From: Halomonas huangheensis
GTDB lineage: Bacteria > Pseudomonadota > Gammaproteobacteria > Pseudomonadales > Halomonadaceae
NCBI RefSeq assembly: GCF_001431725.1
Contig: NZ_CP013106.1
Coordinates: 496,001 to 560,000 of the forward strand
Length of the DNA: 64,000 nt
Direction: 5' to 3'
The notes beneath the pieces are model-generated. The model made no database searches, had not been told where the DNA came from, and saw only the letters and a list, made by a program, of their open reading frames with translations. The translations under genes and the position numbers were made by a program. Below are positions 32,516 through 41,798 of the stretch, piece after piece; the stretch's first letter is position 1, and each line of letters opens with the position of its first letter.

Positions 32516-34578
32516 GTTGACCTTCCCGATAACTGACGAATAAAGTCTTCAACGGCGGTCTGGCGTTCGCGCAGTGTTGCCAGGGCCCGTTGTTGATCGT
32601 CATTGAGTTGGGCAATCTGATCTTCCTGTTCCTCCAGCATGCTGAGGTAACGCTGTCCCAGTTCACTATCGGCGGGAACCGCAGCAAGGTTGTCACGTAC
32701 GCGGGCCTGCCCACTTTCCGCCTGCTGGATCTGGCTCCTGGTCTGGTCTAGTGTCTGCTGGGCCTGGCTGGCCAGACGCTTCAACTCGGCCAGGCGAGTC
32801 AGGTGGCTGCCGGTGTCGGCATCCACGGCACTACCTGACCAGGCATATAGGCTGCCCGAGTCGATGTCGGTCAAGGCGATAACCTCGACGTTGCTACGCT
32901 CCATGACTGCCGTGGCTTCGTCTTCAGCACCTGCTTCGATATCCAGCTTCAAGCGATAATAGTTTGGCGTGGTGGTGTCGAGCTGTGGAGAGGTAAAGTC
33001 CCAACCAGGCTGGCGAGGGTGCTCGATAACGATCGTGCGCGGTGCATCGGCAGCGCCCTTGATGGTGTAGGTCGTGGTTTGGCGCTCGGTACGCGTCGCA
33101 TGCAATGTGTCATCCACGATCGCTATCCGGGATTCGTCTTCTGTTTGAGCCTCTGAGCTGATCTCTACCTTGCGGTCGGCAGCGAAGCTGACCATCCGGC
33201 TCTCACCATTGGGAAGTCCCGTGAGTTGAGCATCGCCGATATAACCGTCATCCTGGCCATACACTGTCAGGATGCCAGCGGGTAGGCTGACATCGGTATC
33301 GTTGCTCAGCCGTATCGCTGCGACGGGGTGTGAGCTGCCGCTGTCTGGCTGAAAGAGTGACAACCATTGGGCAGGGACTTCACTATCGACAAAGGGCACT
33401 GCCAGGGTTCGATCCGCGGCAAGGTCGATGGGCTGAGGCAGGCGATAGCTGGCCTGAGTCAGGCTTTCATCTGTCTCGGTATTCTGCCCGGCGCTGGCCA
33501 TCGACATGGGCGCTGGTGCCGACTCGGCAAGGGCCATATCTGCTGCCATGCCCTTGGATAATCGTTGGGCCTGGAACTGATGGTTATCGACGGACATCTG
33601 GCTGGCATTGTCGGGGCGTGGAGCCTCTGAAGCCCCGACCATGACCGGGATTTCTTCACGTTGATGCCTGTAGCGTTGGTGCAGACGCTGGGTTAGCGTG
33701 ACGGGAGCCCCGGACGACAAGGTCAATGAAACGTTGTTCCAGTCTTCTCCACTGGTGTTTTCGACGACTGCCCATGCCTGCAACCTGGCTTTGGAGTCTT
33801 GTTCATCGATGACCAGACGATAGGCACTCTTCCACACCGGTGCCGAAACCACGTAGGAGAGCGAGACGTTTCGTTCACCTGTCCCGCCCAGTCGGATGGC
33901 TATATCGCGCAGCTCATCACTGCGCCCGCGACCACTGACCCGAGCGGCTTCTGCTACCCGTTCACGCATGCTCTGATCGAGAATCTCGACCACACTATCG
34001 CTGCCCAGCCGCATGACCTCCATCTGGCCGTCGGTATTCATCAACGACAGAATCGGTTCGCTGACGACGTTGCCTCCGTCATCGACGGTCATCGCTTGCT
34101 CGCTGACGCCCAGTACGCTGCCTTCCAGGCTGCGGCCGCCGGAACTGGCGCGCACCTGAATTCCTTGAAGCGTGGCAAGCAGTGCTGGCAGTGAAGTCAG
34201 TTGATCGGGACTGAAGGGTAGGCGACGAAAGGTTTCCTCTACTGGTGCCAGACCGTCCAATGTCATGCTCTCGACACTGCCTTGCGGGTCCTGAACAACC
34301 AGGCTCTTGAGAATATCGTCGACCTGCTCCAACGGGATTTCGAGATGCAGTTCGCGGTTGGCATCGACAGGTGCGCTGCGGTGAATTTCCGCCAGGCCTC
34401 CACGGGATAGGGTGATGCTGTCGATATGAGAGTCGATAGGTGACTCTGTCGCCCATGCGGGCGACAGTAGCGAAGAGGGCAGAATCACTGCCATGGCTAC
34501 AAGCACATGGCGCCCAGGTCCTTGGTGGCGTGGCTTGTATTGACCGATCTGGTCTGTCGTCCTGACTGGCTTGTTCAT
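32500..34578 (-). CDS. Secreted DUF4139 domain-containing protein
   Basis: A 692-aa protein with a long basic N-terminus, a hydrophobic core (about 25-38) and a probable signal cleavage after PAWA. The middle and C-terminal parts match the DUF4139 pattern (YVVSAPVWKSAYRLVIDEQ, WAVVENTSGEDWNNVSLTLSSGAPVT), and a coiled coil follows near 610-680 (LKRLASQAQQTLDQTRSQIQQAE). The function is unknown; some relatives are called mucoidy inhibitor A-like. The final residues RGKL are encoded within an intergenic repeat, so the original end may have been replaced. An operon of its own; the opp genes are upstream on the same strand. Confidence 0.82.
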   Translation of the reverse strand: MNKPVRTTDQIGQYKPRHQGPGRHVLVAMAVILPSSLLSPAWATESPIDSHIDSITLSRGGLAEIHRSAPVDANRELHLEIPLEQVDDILKSLVVQDPQGSVESMTLDGLAPVEETFRRLPFSPDQLTSLPALLATLQGIQVRASSGGRSLEGSVLGVSEQAMTVDDGGNVVSEPILSLMNTDGQMEVMRLGSDSVVEILDQSMRERVAEAARVSGRGRSDELRDIAIRLGGTGERNVSLSYVVSAPVWKSAYRLVIDEQDSKARLQAWAVVENTSGEDWNNVSLTLSSGAPVTLTQRLHQRYRHQREEIPVMVGASEAPRPDNASQMSVDNHQFQAQRLSKGMAADMALAESAPAPMSMASAGQNTETDESLTQASYRLPQPIDLAADRTLAVPFVDSEVPAQWLSLFQPDSGSSHPVAAIRLSNDTDVSLPAGILTVYGQDDGYIGDAQLTGLPNGESRMVSFAADRKVEISSEAQTEDESRIAIVDDTLHATRTERQTTTYTIKGAADAPRTIVIEHPRQPGWDFTSPQLDTTTPNYYRLKLDIEAGAEDEATAVMERSNVEVIALTDIDSGSLYAWSGSAVDADTGSHLTRLAELKRLASQAQQTLDQTRSQIQQAESGQARVRDNLAAVPADSELGQRYLSMLEEQEDQIAQLNDDQQRALATLRERQTAVEDFIRQLSGRSTRGKL

Positions 34579-34671
34579 TGTCCACCTGCCTTGTTCTGGG
34601 CACCAGAGATCTGGGCGTTTGCATGGATCAAAGGTTAGCCGAGGATGACTGGGTGCGAACAGCTGGTTGTC

Positions 34672-36294
34672 TCAGGCGACGTTTTCGAGCATAGCCGCTG
34701 CCAGCAACTGTTGGGTGTATTCGGTCCTTGGCTGATGGAAGATCTGCTCGGCGCTTCCCTGCTCAACGACGGCACCTTCCTTCATGACCAGCACCGTATC
34801 GGATAGTGCGCGGACTACGGCGAGGTCGTGGCTGATGAACAGGTAGGTCAGGCCGTACTTTTGCTGAAGGTCTCGGAGCAGGTCGATAACTGTTACCTGT
34901 ACCGAGCGGTCGAGTGCCGAGGTCGGCTCGTCGAGCAGCAGGAAGTCGGGCTTGAGTACCAGGGCTCGGGCGATGGCGATACGCTGTCGTTGCCCACCGG
35001 AGAACTCATGGGGGTAGCGGTTGCGCATTGCCGGGTCGAGTCGTACTTCTTCCAATGCCGCCATCACTTGTGTCTCGCGTTCTGCACGGCTCAAGTGTAG
35101 TGCATGGACCTTGAGTCCCTCGCCGATGACGTCACCCACCGTCAGTCGTGGTGAGAGTGAGCCATAAGGGTCCTGGAAGACCACTTGCAGACGTGAGCGC
35201 AATGGGCGCATAGCGGCCTTGTCGAGAGGGTCGAGTCGGGTGTCCTCGAAACGTATCTCACCTTCGCTCTTCAGCAGTCTCAATAACGCACGGCCCAGCG
35301 TCGATTTGCCTGACCCCGACTCGCCGACGATGCCGACTGTCTGGCCACGGCGGATATCGAGATCGATACCCTTCACCGCCTCGAAGTAGTCATTGTGGCC
35401 GAACCAGCGCTTCTTGATCGCAAACCGCACACGCACGTCTCTGGCCTGGAGCAGCATCGGTGAGCTGTTGGGCACTGCTTCCTTGCACCCGCGAGGCTCG
35501 GCGTCGATCAGCATGCGCGTATATTCATGCTGCGGATCGCGGAACACTGCCGTGGTATCACCCTGTTCCACCAGTTCGCCATGGCGCATCACGCAGACGC
35601 GGTCGGCAAAGTGACGCACAATGGTCAGATCATGAGTGATGAACAGGATCGCCATCCCATAACGCTGTTGCAGGTCCTTGAGCAGTTCGAGAATCTGCGC
35701 CTGGACGGTGACATCCAGCGCCGTGGTCGGCTCATCGGCAATCAGCAGCTCCGGTTCTCCGGCCAGTGCCATGGCGATCATCACCCGCTGTCGCTGGCCT
35801 CCCGATAGCTCATGGGCGAAGCTGTTGACGCGCCGTTGTGGCTCGGGGATGCCCACCTGTTCCAGCAGTTCGATAGCTCTGTCGCGCGCGGCCTTGCCCT
35901 TGAGCCCCTTGTGGCGGTCGAGCACTTCGCTGATCTGTTGCCCGATGCGGTGCAGCGGGTTCAGCGATGTCATCGGTTCCTGGAAGATCATCGCGATATT
36001 TCCACCACGAATGCGGCGCATGCGTTTCGAGGTCGCGCTGATTAGATCTTCGCCTCGGAAGCGGATGCTACCGTTGGCTCTGGCCAGCTCTGGTAGCAGG
36101 CGCATGATCGCAGTTGACGCTACTGATTTTCCGGAACCGGACTCGCCAACCAGTGCCAGGGTTTCGCCGGGCGCTAGTTGGAAGCTGATGCCCTTGACCG
36201 CATCGATGCTGCCATGAGGCAGGTTGAACTGCACGGTGAGGTCGCTGATGTCGAGCAGGGGCTCGCTGTCGTGACGGGAGTGATGTTCGCTCAT
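34672..36294 (-). CDS. oppDF: Fused oligopeptide ABC transporter ATPase (OppD-OppF type)
   Basis: A 540-aa protein with two complete ABC domains that energise peptide import from the inner face of the inner membrane. Domain 1: Walker A GESGSGKS (50-57), signature LSGGQRQRV, Walker B LLIADEPTTALD. Domain 2: GESGSGKST (~330), FSGGQRQRI, FLLLDEPTSALD. Each carries the oligopeptide-family C-terminal extension (HEYTRMLI, TEYTQQLL). In E. coli Opp these are two genes; the fused form resembles YejF or GsiA. GGAGA precedes ATG 36294. It is the last gene of the opp operon. Confidence 0.93.
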   Translation of the reverse strand: MSEHHSRHDSEPLLDISDLTVQFNLPHGSIDAVKGISFQLAPGETLALVGESGSGKSVASTAIMRLLPELARANGSIRFRGEDLISATSKRMRRIRGGNIAMIFQEPMTSLNPLHRIGQQISEVLDRHKGLKGKAARDRAIELLEQVGIPEPQRRVNSFAHELSGGQRQRVMIAMALAGEPELLIADEPTTALDVTVQAQILELLKDLQQRYGMAILFITHDLTIVRHFADRVCVMRHGELVEQGDTTAVFRDPQHEYTRMLIDAEPRGCKEAVPNSSPMLLQARDVRVRFAIKKRWFGHNDYFEAVKGIDLDIRRGQTVGIVGESGSGKSTLGRALLRLLKSEGEIRFEDTRLDPLDKAAMRPLRSRLQVVFQDPYGSLSPRLTVGDVIGEGLKVHALHLSRAERETQVMAALEEVRLDPAMRNRYPHEFSGGQRQRIAIARALVLKPDFLLLDEPTSALDRSVQVTVIDLLRDLQQKYGLTYLFISHDLAVVRALSDTVLVMKEGAVVEQGSAEQIFHQPRTEYTQQLLAAAMLENVA

Positions 36295-36320
36295 GATGGG
36301 GTCTCCTGGTGGTTTCGCCG

Positions 36321-37205
36321 TCAGCGAGTCCTGGGGTCGAGGGCGTCGCGCAATCCGTCGCCAAGGAAATTAAGGCAGAACAGGGTCACGGCAAGGAATG
36401 CCGAGGGCACCAGCAGCATCCAGGGTTCGGTCTGCATGGACTCGGTTCCTTCGGAGATCAATACTCCCCAACTGGTCAACGGTTCCTGAACGCCGAGCCC
36501 GAGAAAGGACAGGAAGCTCTCGAGCAGAATGACCTTGGGTACCGTCAGGGTGACATAGACGATGACTGGGCCAATCGCATTGGGGATCAGGTGGCGGGTG
36601 ATGATCTTGCCATCCTTGACCCCCAGCGCATGGGCGGCCTCGATGAACTCGCGCTGCTTCAAGGCCAGCGTCTGGCCACGCACGATGCGTGCCATGTCCA
36701 ACCACTCGACGGCACCGATGGCGGCGTAGATCAGGAAGATGTTACGCCCGAACACTACCATCAGCAGGATCACCAGGAACATGAACGGCAGCGAGTACAT
36801 GATGTCGACGAAGCGCATCATCAGGTTGTCGAGGCGTCCGCCGACATAACCAGAGATTGCACCGTACAACACGCCAATCACCAGGCTGACGAAGGTTGCC
36901 ACCAGCGCTACCGACAGGGATATCTGGCCGCCGTAGAGGGTACGTGTCAGTAGGTCGCGGCCATTGGCATCGGTGCCGAGCAGGTGCCAGCCCTCCAGCG
37001 TCGGTGCCGCACCGAAGGCGTTCCAGTCAACATCCGCCAGGTCCCAGGGAGTCAACAAGGGCCCGAGGAAACAGGCCACGGTGATCACGCCAAGCAGCGC
37101 AAGGCTGAGCATGGCGGCACGATTCTGTGACAGTCGACGCCACGCGTCGCGGCCGAGACTATCGCCGGTAGGTGTCATTGTCTGTTTCAGGGTATCGGTA
37201 GTCAT
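36321..37205 (-). CDS. oppC: Oligopeptide ABC transporter permease OppC
   Basis: A 294-aa inner-membrane permease with six helices. The EAA loop reads EFIEAAHALGVKDGKIITRHLIPNAIGPVIVY. The protein closely follows E. coli OppC, including DTDW/DVDW, YFGTDSSGRDLL-like LLGTDANGRDLL, and the end FCLNFLGDGLRDALDPRTR. It starts 3 bp past the oppB stop, so they are co-translated. Confidence 0.93.
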   Translation of the reverse strand: MTTDTLKQTMTPTGDSLGRDAWRRLSQNRAAMLSLALLGVITVACFLGPLLTPWDLADVDWNAFGAAPTLEGWHLLGTDANGRDLLTRTLYGGQISLSVALVATFVSLVIGVLYGAISGYVGGRLDNLMMRFVDIMYSLPFMFLVILLMVVFGRNIFLIYAAIGAVEWLDMARIVRGQTLALKQREFIEAAHALGVKDGKIITRHLIPNAIGPVIVYVTLTVPKVILLESFLSFLGLGVQEPLTSWGVLISEGTESMQTEPWMLLVPSAFLAVTLFCLNFLGDGLRDALDPRTR

Positions 37206-37208
37206 GGC

Positions 37209-38135
37209 TCAGTCGTCGTAGCGAATCTGTGGATCAAGGGCGGAGTAGATCAGGTCAACGATCAGGTTCATCAGCACGATCAGGGCGCCATAGAAGACCA
37301 CGGTGCCCATTACCAGTGTGTAGTCACGATTCAGGGCCCCCTGGACGAAATAACGGCCGATGCCGGGAATGCCGAAGATCTGCTCGATGACGACCGAGCC
37401 GGTGATGATGCCGGCGATCGCCGGGCCCAGGTAGGAAGTAACCGGCAGCAGTGAGGGGCGCATCGCATGTCGCCATACCACTTCGGTTTCCGTCAGGCCC
37501 TTGGCGCGCGCGGTACGGATATAATGGCTGCCGAGCGTCTCGATCATACTGGCGCGCATCATGCGGGCGATATAGGCCACCTGGGGAATCGCCAGCGCAA
37601 TCACCGGCAGCACCTTGTTCGGCAGGGCTCCATCGTTCCAGCCTCCGGCCGGCAACCACTGCAGCAGCACGCCGAACACCAGCGCCAGCAGCGGGGCGAT
37701 CACAAAGTTCGGCACGGCAATACCGGCCAGTGCCAGTCCCATCACTGTGTAGTCGACACTACTGTTGCGTCTCAGTGCTGCAATGATCCCTAGTGGTAAC
37801 CCCAGCAGCAGTGCCAGCAGTATCGCCAGGCCGCCGATCTCCAGGCTGACCGGGAAGCCTTGCAGGATCAGTTCGGTGACCGTGAAATCCTTGTATTTGA
37901 AGGAGGGACCGAAGTCGCCCTGGGCCAGGTTGCCGAGGTAGCGGAAGTATTGCTGATACAGCGGCTCATCGAGGTGGTAGGCGGCCATCAGGTTGGCCTC
38001 GATTTCCGGTGGCAGAGCACGCTCGCCATCGAAGGGGCCGCCGGGCGCGATACGCATCAGGAAGAAGGCGATGGTGATCACGATCAGCATCGTGGGGATC
38101 GCCTGCAGTAGACGTTTCAGGGTGTATTTCAGCAT
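37209..38135 (-). CDS. oppB: Oligopeptide ABC transporter permease OppB
   Basis: A 308-aa inner-membrane permease very similar to E. coli OppB: MLKYTLKRLLQAIPTMLIV, FFLMRIAPGGPFDGER, GDFGPSFKYKDFTV and the EAA loop YIRTARAKGLTETEVVWRHAMRPSLLP. It ends in DLIYSALDPQIRY. It forms the channel with OppC, and sits between the second binding protein and oppC. Confidence 0.94.
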   Translation of the reverse strand: MLKYTLKRLLQAIPTMLIVITIAFFLMRIAPGGPFDGERALPPEIEANLMAAYHLDEPLYQQYFRYLGNLAQGDFGPSFKYKDFTVTELILQGFPVSLEIGGLAILLALLLGLPLGIIAALRRNSSVDYTVMGLALAGIAVPNFVIAPLLALVFGVLLQWLPAGGWNDGALPNKVLPVIALAIPQVAYIARMMRASMIETLGSHYIRTARAKGLTETEVVWRHAMRPSLLPVTSYLGPAIAGIITGSVVIEQIFGIPGIGRYFVQGALNRDYTLVMGTVVFYGALIVLMNLIVDLIYSALDPQIRYDD

Positions 38136-38155
38136 TGCACCAGAATCCTCCTTGA

Positions 38156-39754
38156 TTACTGGGTGGCGTTGTAGTCTGTCTCGAGGGAGACGTAGCGCAG
38201 CGGGTGCACATCAAGTGGCGTGCTCTGCCAGCCTTTAACGCGCGGGCTGACCAGGTGCACGCTGACATAGTCGTAGATCGGCAACAGCACATTGGCGTCC
38301 AGCAGGCGCTGCTCTGCCGCACCGATCAGCTCACTGCGTCGCTGAGGGTCGAGCTCGGCCGAGCTTTGCCGTACCAGCTCATCGTACCTGGTGTCACTGA
38401 AGCCGGTGCTGAGGGACGCGGACCCGCCAGCGGCATAGGCATTGAGAAAATCGTGGGCATCATCGACGGTGGCGATCAGCCCGTAACGCGCCAACTCGAA
38501 GTCGGCGTGGCGGACCGTGGCGAAGTGTACCGCTGCCTCACGGTTGATCAGCTCCAGGTCCATGCCGAGCGGCTTCCACATCGCGGCAATCGCCACGGCA
38601 ATCTTGCGATGGTCGTCGAGGGTGTTGTAAGCGAGGCTGAGTTGCAGCGGCTGTTGTGGACCGTAGCCGGCTTCATTCAATAGCTGTGTGGCACGAGCGA
38701 GGCGCCGTTCCATGGACCAATCGGCGAAATCGAGCTGTGAGTTCGGGGCATTGCTGACCGCGCGAGGCACATACCAGTACGAGGGAGTCTGACCGATGCC
38801 CAGCAATTGATCGGTGATGACCTCGCGGCGCAGCGCAAGGTTGAGCGCTTCGCGTACCCGCGTGTCGGCCAGCGGCGTGCCGTCACGCAGGTTGATCATG
38901 TAGAAGTAGCTGCCCAGCAACGGCCCGACCCGTAACGCGTCAGGGAGTTTCTGCTCAACCCATTCGAAGCGCGATGAGGGGACGCCGGAGTAGGAGATAT
39001 CCAGCTCTCCCGTGCGGAAGCGACTGAGGGCGGCGCCGGGGTCCTCGATGGCATGGAAGACGATGCCGTCCAGTGCCACCTCGTCGGCGGAGTAGTAGTG
39101 AGGATTGCGGGTGACGTCGATATGATCCTGGGGATGCCAGTCAGTGAGTACGAAAGGACCACTGGATACCATTACGCCAGGGCGCGTCCAGTCGCTGACA
39201 TCACTATTCAGCAGGTGCTCGGGCAGCGGTGCCGCCTCACTCATCGCCAGCGCCTGAAGAAACCAGGCGGTGGGCTCAGTCAGGCGAATTTCCAGGGTGC
39301 GCTCGTCGAGCGCATTGACACCCAGGCTCTCGGCCGGGGCATCGCCGGCGTTGATCGAATGTGCGCCGACAATCGGGTAGTAGAGATTGGCATTGTGGTT
39401 GGCGGTGCCTGGGGCCAGTACGCGGCGCAGAGCGAAGACGGCATCGCTGGCGGTGATCGGTTCTCCATCTGACCAGTGGGCGTCGCGCAGGTGGAAGGTG
39501 TAGCGGAGACCGTCTGCTGAGATATCCCAGCGCTCGGCTAGACCGGGTTCCAGGCTGCCATCCGGCGCGTAGTTGATGAGTCGGTCGAACAGAGTGCGGG
39601 TGATGCGGGTTTCCCAGTTGCCGCTGACTTTCTGAGGGTCCAGGGTACCAGGTTCGGCACCGTTACCGATCTGTAGTGTGGCTGAGATCGCGTTGGAGCT
39701 GGAGCCCAACAGGGTCGCCAGCGCAAGGCTGCGGACTACATCTGCAGGTGACAT
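38156..39754 (-). CDS. Oligopeptide-binding protein (second OppA-like)
   Basis: A 532-aa SBP family 5 protein with a signal peptide (cut near SNAISA). It has the family hallmarks EPGTLDPQKVSGNWETRITRTLFDRL, WTFHLR-like YTFHLRDAHWSDGEPITASD and YYYMINLRDG-like SYFYMINLRDGTPLADTRVREALN. GGAGGAATG precedes the ATG. It is a diverged paralogue of the adjacent OppA and probably delivers a different peptide range to the same OppBC channel. Expected location: periplasm. Confidence 0.9.
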   Translation of the reverse strand: MSPADVVRSLALATLLGSSSNAISATLQIGNGAEPGTLDPQKVSGNWETRITRTLFDRLINYAPDGSLEPGLAERWDISADGLRYTFHLRDAHWSDGEPITASDAVFALRRVLAPGTANHNANLYYPIVGAHSINAGDAPAESLGVNALDERTLEIRLTEPTAWFLQALAMSEAAPLPEHLLNSDVSDWTRPGVMVSSGPFVLTDWHPQDHIDVTRNPHYYSADEVALDGIVFHAIEDPGAALSRFRTGELDISYSGVPSSRFEWVEQKLPDALRVGPLLGSYFYMINLRDGTPLADTRVREALNLALRREVITDQLLGIGQTPSYWYVPRAVSNAPNSQLDFADWSMERRLARATQLLNEAGYGPQQPLQLSLAYNTLDDHRKIAVAIAAMWKPLGMDLELINREAAVHFATVRHADFELARYGLIATVDDAHDFLNAYAAGGSASLSTGFSDTRYDELVRQSSAELDPQRRSELIGAAEQRLLDANVLLPIYDYVSVHLVSPRVKGWQSTPLDVHPLRYVSLETDYNATQ

Positions 39755-39816
39755 GTGACCATTCCTCCGGGCTGGAGCATCGGCACCGGGCGGTCCCGGT
39801 GCTGATGCGCGCGAGA

Positions 39817-41439
39817 TTACTCGTCGATGGAGATCCAGCGCGACGGATGGTCATCCTCGATATTGTCATCCCAGCCGGAGAGCGCCGGGTTCACCAGGTT
39901 GCGTGATACGTAGTAAAGCATCGGGATCAGTGCATTGTCGCCGAGGGCGGTGGCTTCGGCCTGCTCCATCAGGGCCTGACGCTCCTCCGGGTCCATGGTG
40001 ACGGCAGCCTCATTGTAGAGCGTATCGAACTCGGGGCTGGAGTAGGCACCGTAATTGTTGCCGGCACCGGTGCGCAGCAGCGCCAGGAAGTTCTCTGCAT
40101 CGTTGTAGTCGGCGATCCAGCCTGCACGGGCGACGTCAAAGTCCCCCTGGGCAATGGTCTGGTAGTGCACGGTAGCCTCGGAATTGACCAGTTCCACCTC
40201 GACTCCCAACGGGCGCCACATTGATGAGATCGCGATGGCGATCTTCTTGTGCTCATCGGTGGTGTTGTAGCGCAGTCGCAACCGCAGGGGATTGTCCTGG
40301 TTGTATCCCACGGCCTCCATCAGTTCCCGGGCGCGCTGCATGCGTGCATCCATGTCATCGGTGATGTCGTTGCCATCGGCATCGCTGAAGGTCAGTGTCT
40401 GCACGTCATAGTCGGCGATGCCGTCGGGCACGAAGGAACGAGACGGCAGGAAGGTGCCTTGCAGAATCTGCTCTGAGATGACGTCGCGACGCACTGCCAT
40501 GCTCAGCGCCTCACGCACTCTGGCATCGGTGGTGGGGTGACCATCGCGGTGATTCAGAACGTAGTAGTAACTGCCGAGGTAGGGGGCCATGTGCGTGGCA
40601 TCGGGAATCTGTTCCTTGAGCAGCGAGTACATGCTGGAGGAGTACTCGCGCATGATATCCAGCTCGCCAGCACGGAAGCGCGAGACACCTGCGTTGCGAT
40701 CTTCGATGGTGTGGTAGCGCACGCCATCGAGGGCGACCTCTTCGGCATCATAGTACTCGGGGTTCTTCTCTACCGTGATGCGAGATTGGGATACCCACTG
40801 GACCGGAGTGAAAGCGCCGTTGGTGACGATATTATCGAGGTCGACGTACTCCTGACCGAATTCTTCCCAGCTATGCAGTGGCTGAGGGTAAGTAGTGTAA
40901 TGGCTTAGTTGCTGTATGAAGTAGGGAGTCGGGGCATTGAGGTGGACGACGAAAGTCTGTGGATCGATGGCTTCAACGCCGAGTTCCTCGAGTGGCTTAT
41001 CGCCGGTATTGACGGCTTCGCCATTGACCACAGGGTAGAGCTGATAGGCATATTTCGAGGCGCTCTTCGGGTCGAGTAGGTGACGCCAGCCGAACACGAA
41101 ATCGGCGGCGGTGACCGGTTCACCGTCAGACCAATGGGCGTCCTCACGCAAGTGGAAGGTGTAGGTCCGGCCGTCTTCGGAAACGTCCCAACTGGCTGCC
41201 ATACCCGGTAGGATTTCACCATCCGGTGCTTCCTTTACCAGTCCCTCGTAGACATCCATCAGCACCTGCGACTCCCAGATACCACCAGAGACCTTCGAGG
41301 TATCGAAAGACGCCAGTTCGCCGGTGACACCGATATCCAGGGTGGCGGCCATCGCGGCGGGCATCACAGCGAGACCAGAGAGGCTGATGGCGGAGACGAG
41401 CGCCGTACGGCGCAACCAGATGTTGAGTGGTTGAGGCAT
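39817..41439 (-). CDS. oppA: Oligopeptide-binding protein OppA
   Basis: A 540-aa periplasmic SBP family 5 protein and first gene of the operon. The signal peptide ends in AAMA-ATLD. Conserved segments include SFDTSKVSGGIWESQVLMDVYEGL, YTFHLREDAHWSDGEPVTAADFV, NIVTNGAFTPVQW, YYYVLNHRDGHPTTDARVREALS and FDVARAGWIADYNDAENFL, close to E. coli OppA/MppA. ATG 41439 is preferred to a GTG at 41448 because AAGGAA lies 9 nt before it and runs directly into the GTG. Confidence 0.93.
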   Translation of the reverse strand: MPQPLNIWLRRTALVSAISLSGLAVMPAAMAATLDIGVTGELASFDTSKVSGGIWESQVLMDVYEGLVKEAPDGEILPGMAASWDVSEDGRTYTFHLREDAHWSDGEPVTAADFVFGWRHLLDPKSASKYAYQLYPVVNGEAVNTGDKPLEELGVEAIDPQTFVVHLNAPTPYFIQQLSHYTTYPQPLHSWEEFGQEYVDLDNIVTNGAFTPVQWVSQSRITVEKNPEYYDAEEVALDGVRYHTIEDRNAGVSRFRAGELDIMREYSSSMYSLLKEQIPDATHMAPYLGSYYYVLNHRDGHPTTDARVREALSMAVRRDVISEQILQGTFLPSRSFVPDGIADYDVQTLTFSDADGNDITDDMDARMQRARELMEAVGYNQDNPLRLRLRYNTTDEHKKIAIAISSMWRPLGVEVELVNSEATVHYQTIAQGDFDVARAGWIADYNDAENFLALLRTGAGNNYGAYSSPEFDTLYNEAAVTMDPEERQALMEQAEATALGDNALIPMLYYVSRNLVNPALSGWDDNIEDDHPSRWISIDE

Positions 41440-41798
41440 CGTTGTCACTTCCTTGCACGTTGGAGATTATTGTTGTGCAGAGCGCTACCCGACAGCGCGG
41501 GGGGTTGTGCCTGCGCAGTTCCATTTGGATGAAATCGACGCTCTAGACCATCGCGCCCCGGCAGCAAGTCTGTCCAGACGAAAATTTTCATAGCGCATTG
41601 CGTTTCGTCGATGATCACCTGCTGGACCTGTTCTGCGCTGGCCTGGATGACGTCGCTCGACTAATTGGCTACAATATCTGCCCTTTTTTCAGGGTTTATG
41701 AGAAGTGTCGTGCCACGTTGCTGGCCGTGCTGTCATGCCCTGTTCATTGCCCTGTGGCTTGTCCCTGTGGCTTGTTCCGATGGAAATAGGCGAACTCC
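41440..41798. other. Gap between oppA and prfB: divergent promoters, no clear gene
   Basis: About 360 bp. It holds the opp promoter region and a possible prfB -10 (TACAAT, 41670-41675) followed by GCCC-TTTTTTC-AGGG (about 41680). The repeat CCTGTGGCTTGT occurs twice near 41750. A small frame from ATG 41698 with a lipoprotein-like N-terminus overlaps the prfB start; I do not call it a gene. Confidence 0.6.
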
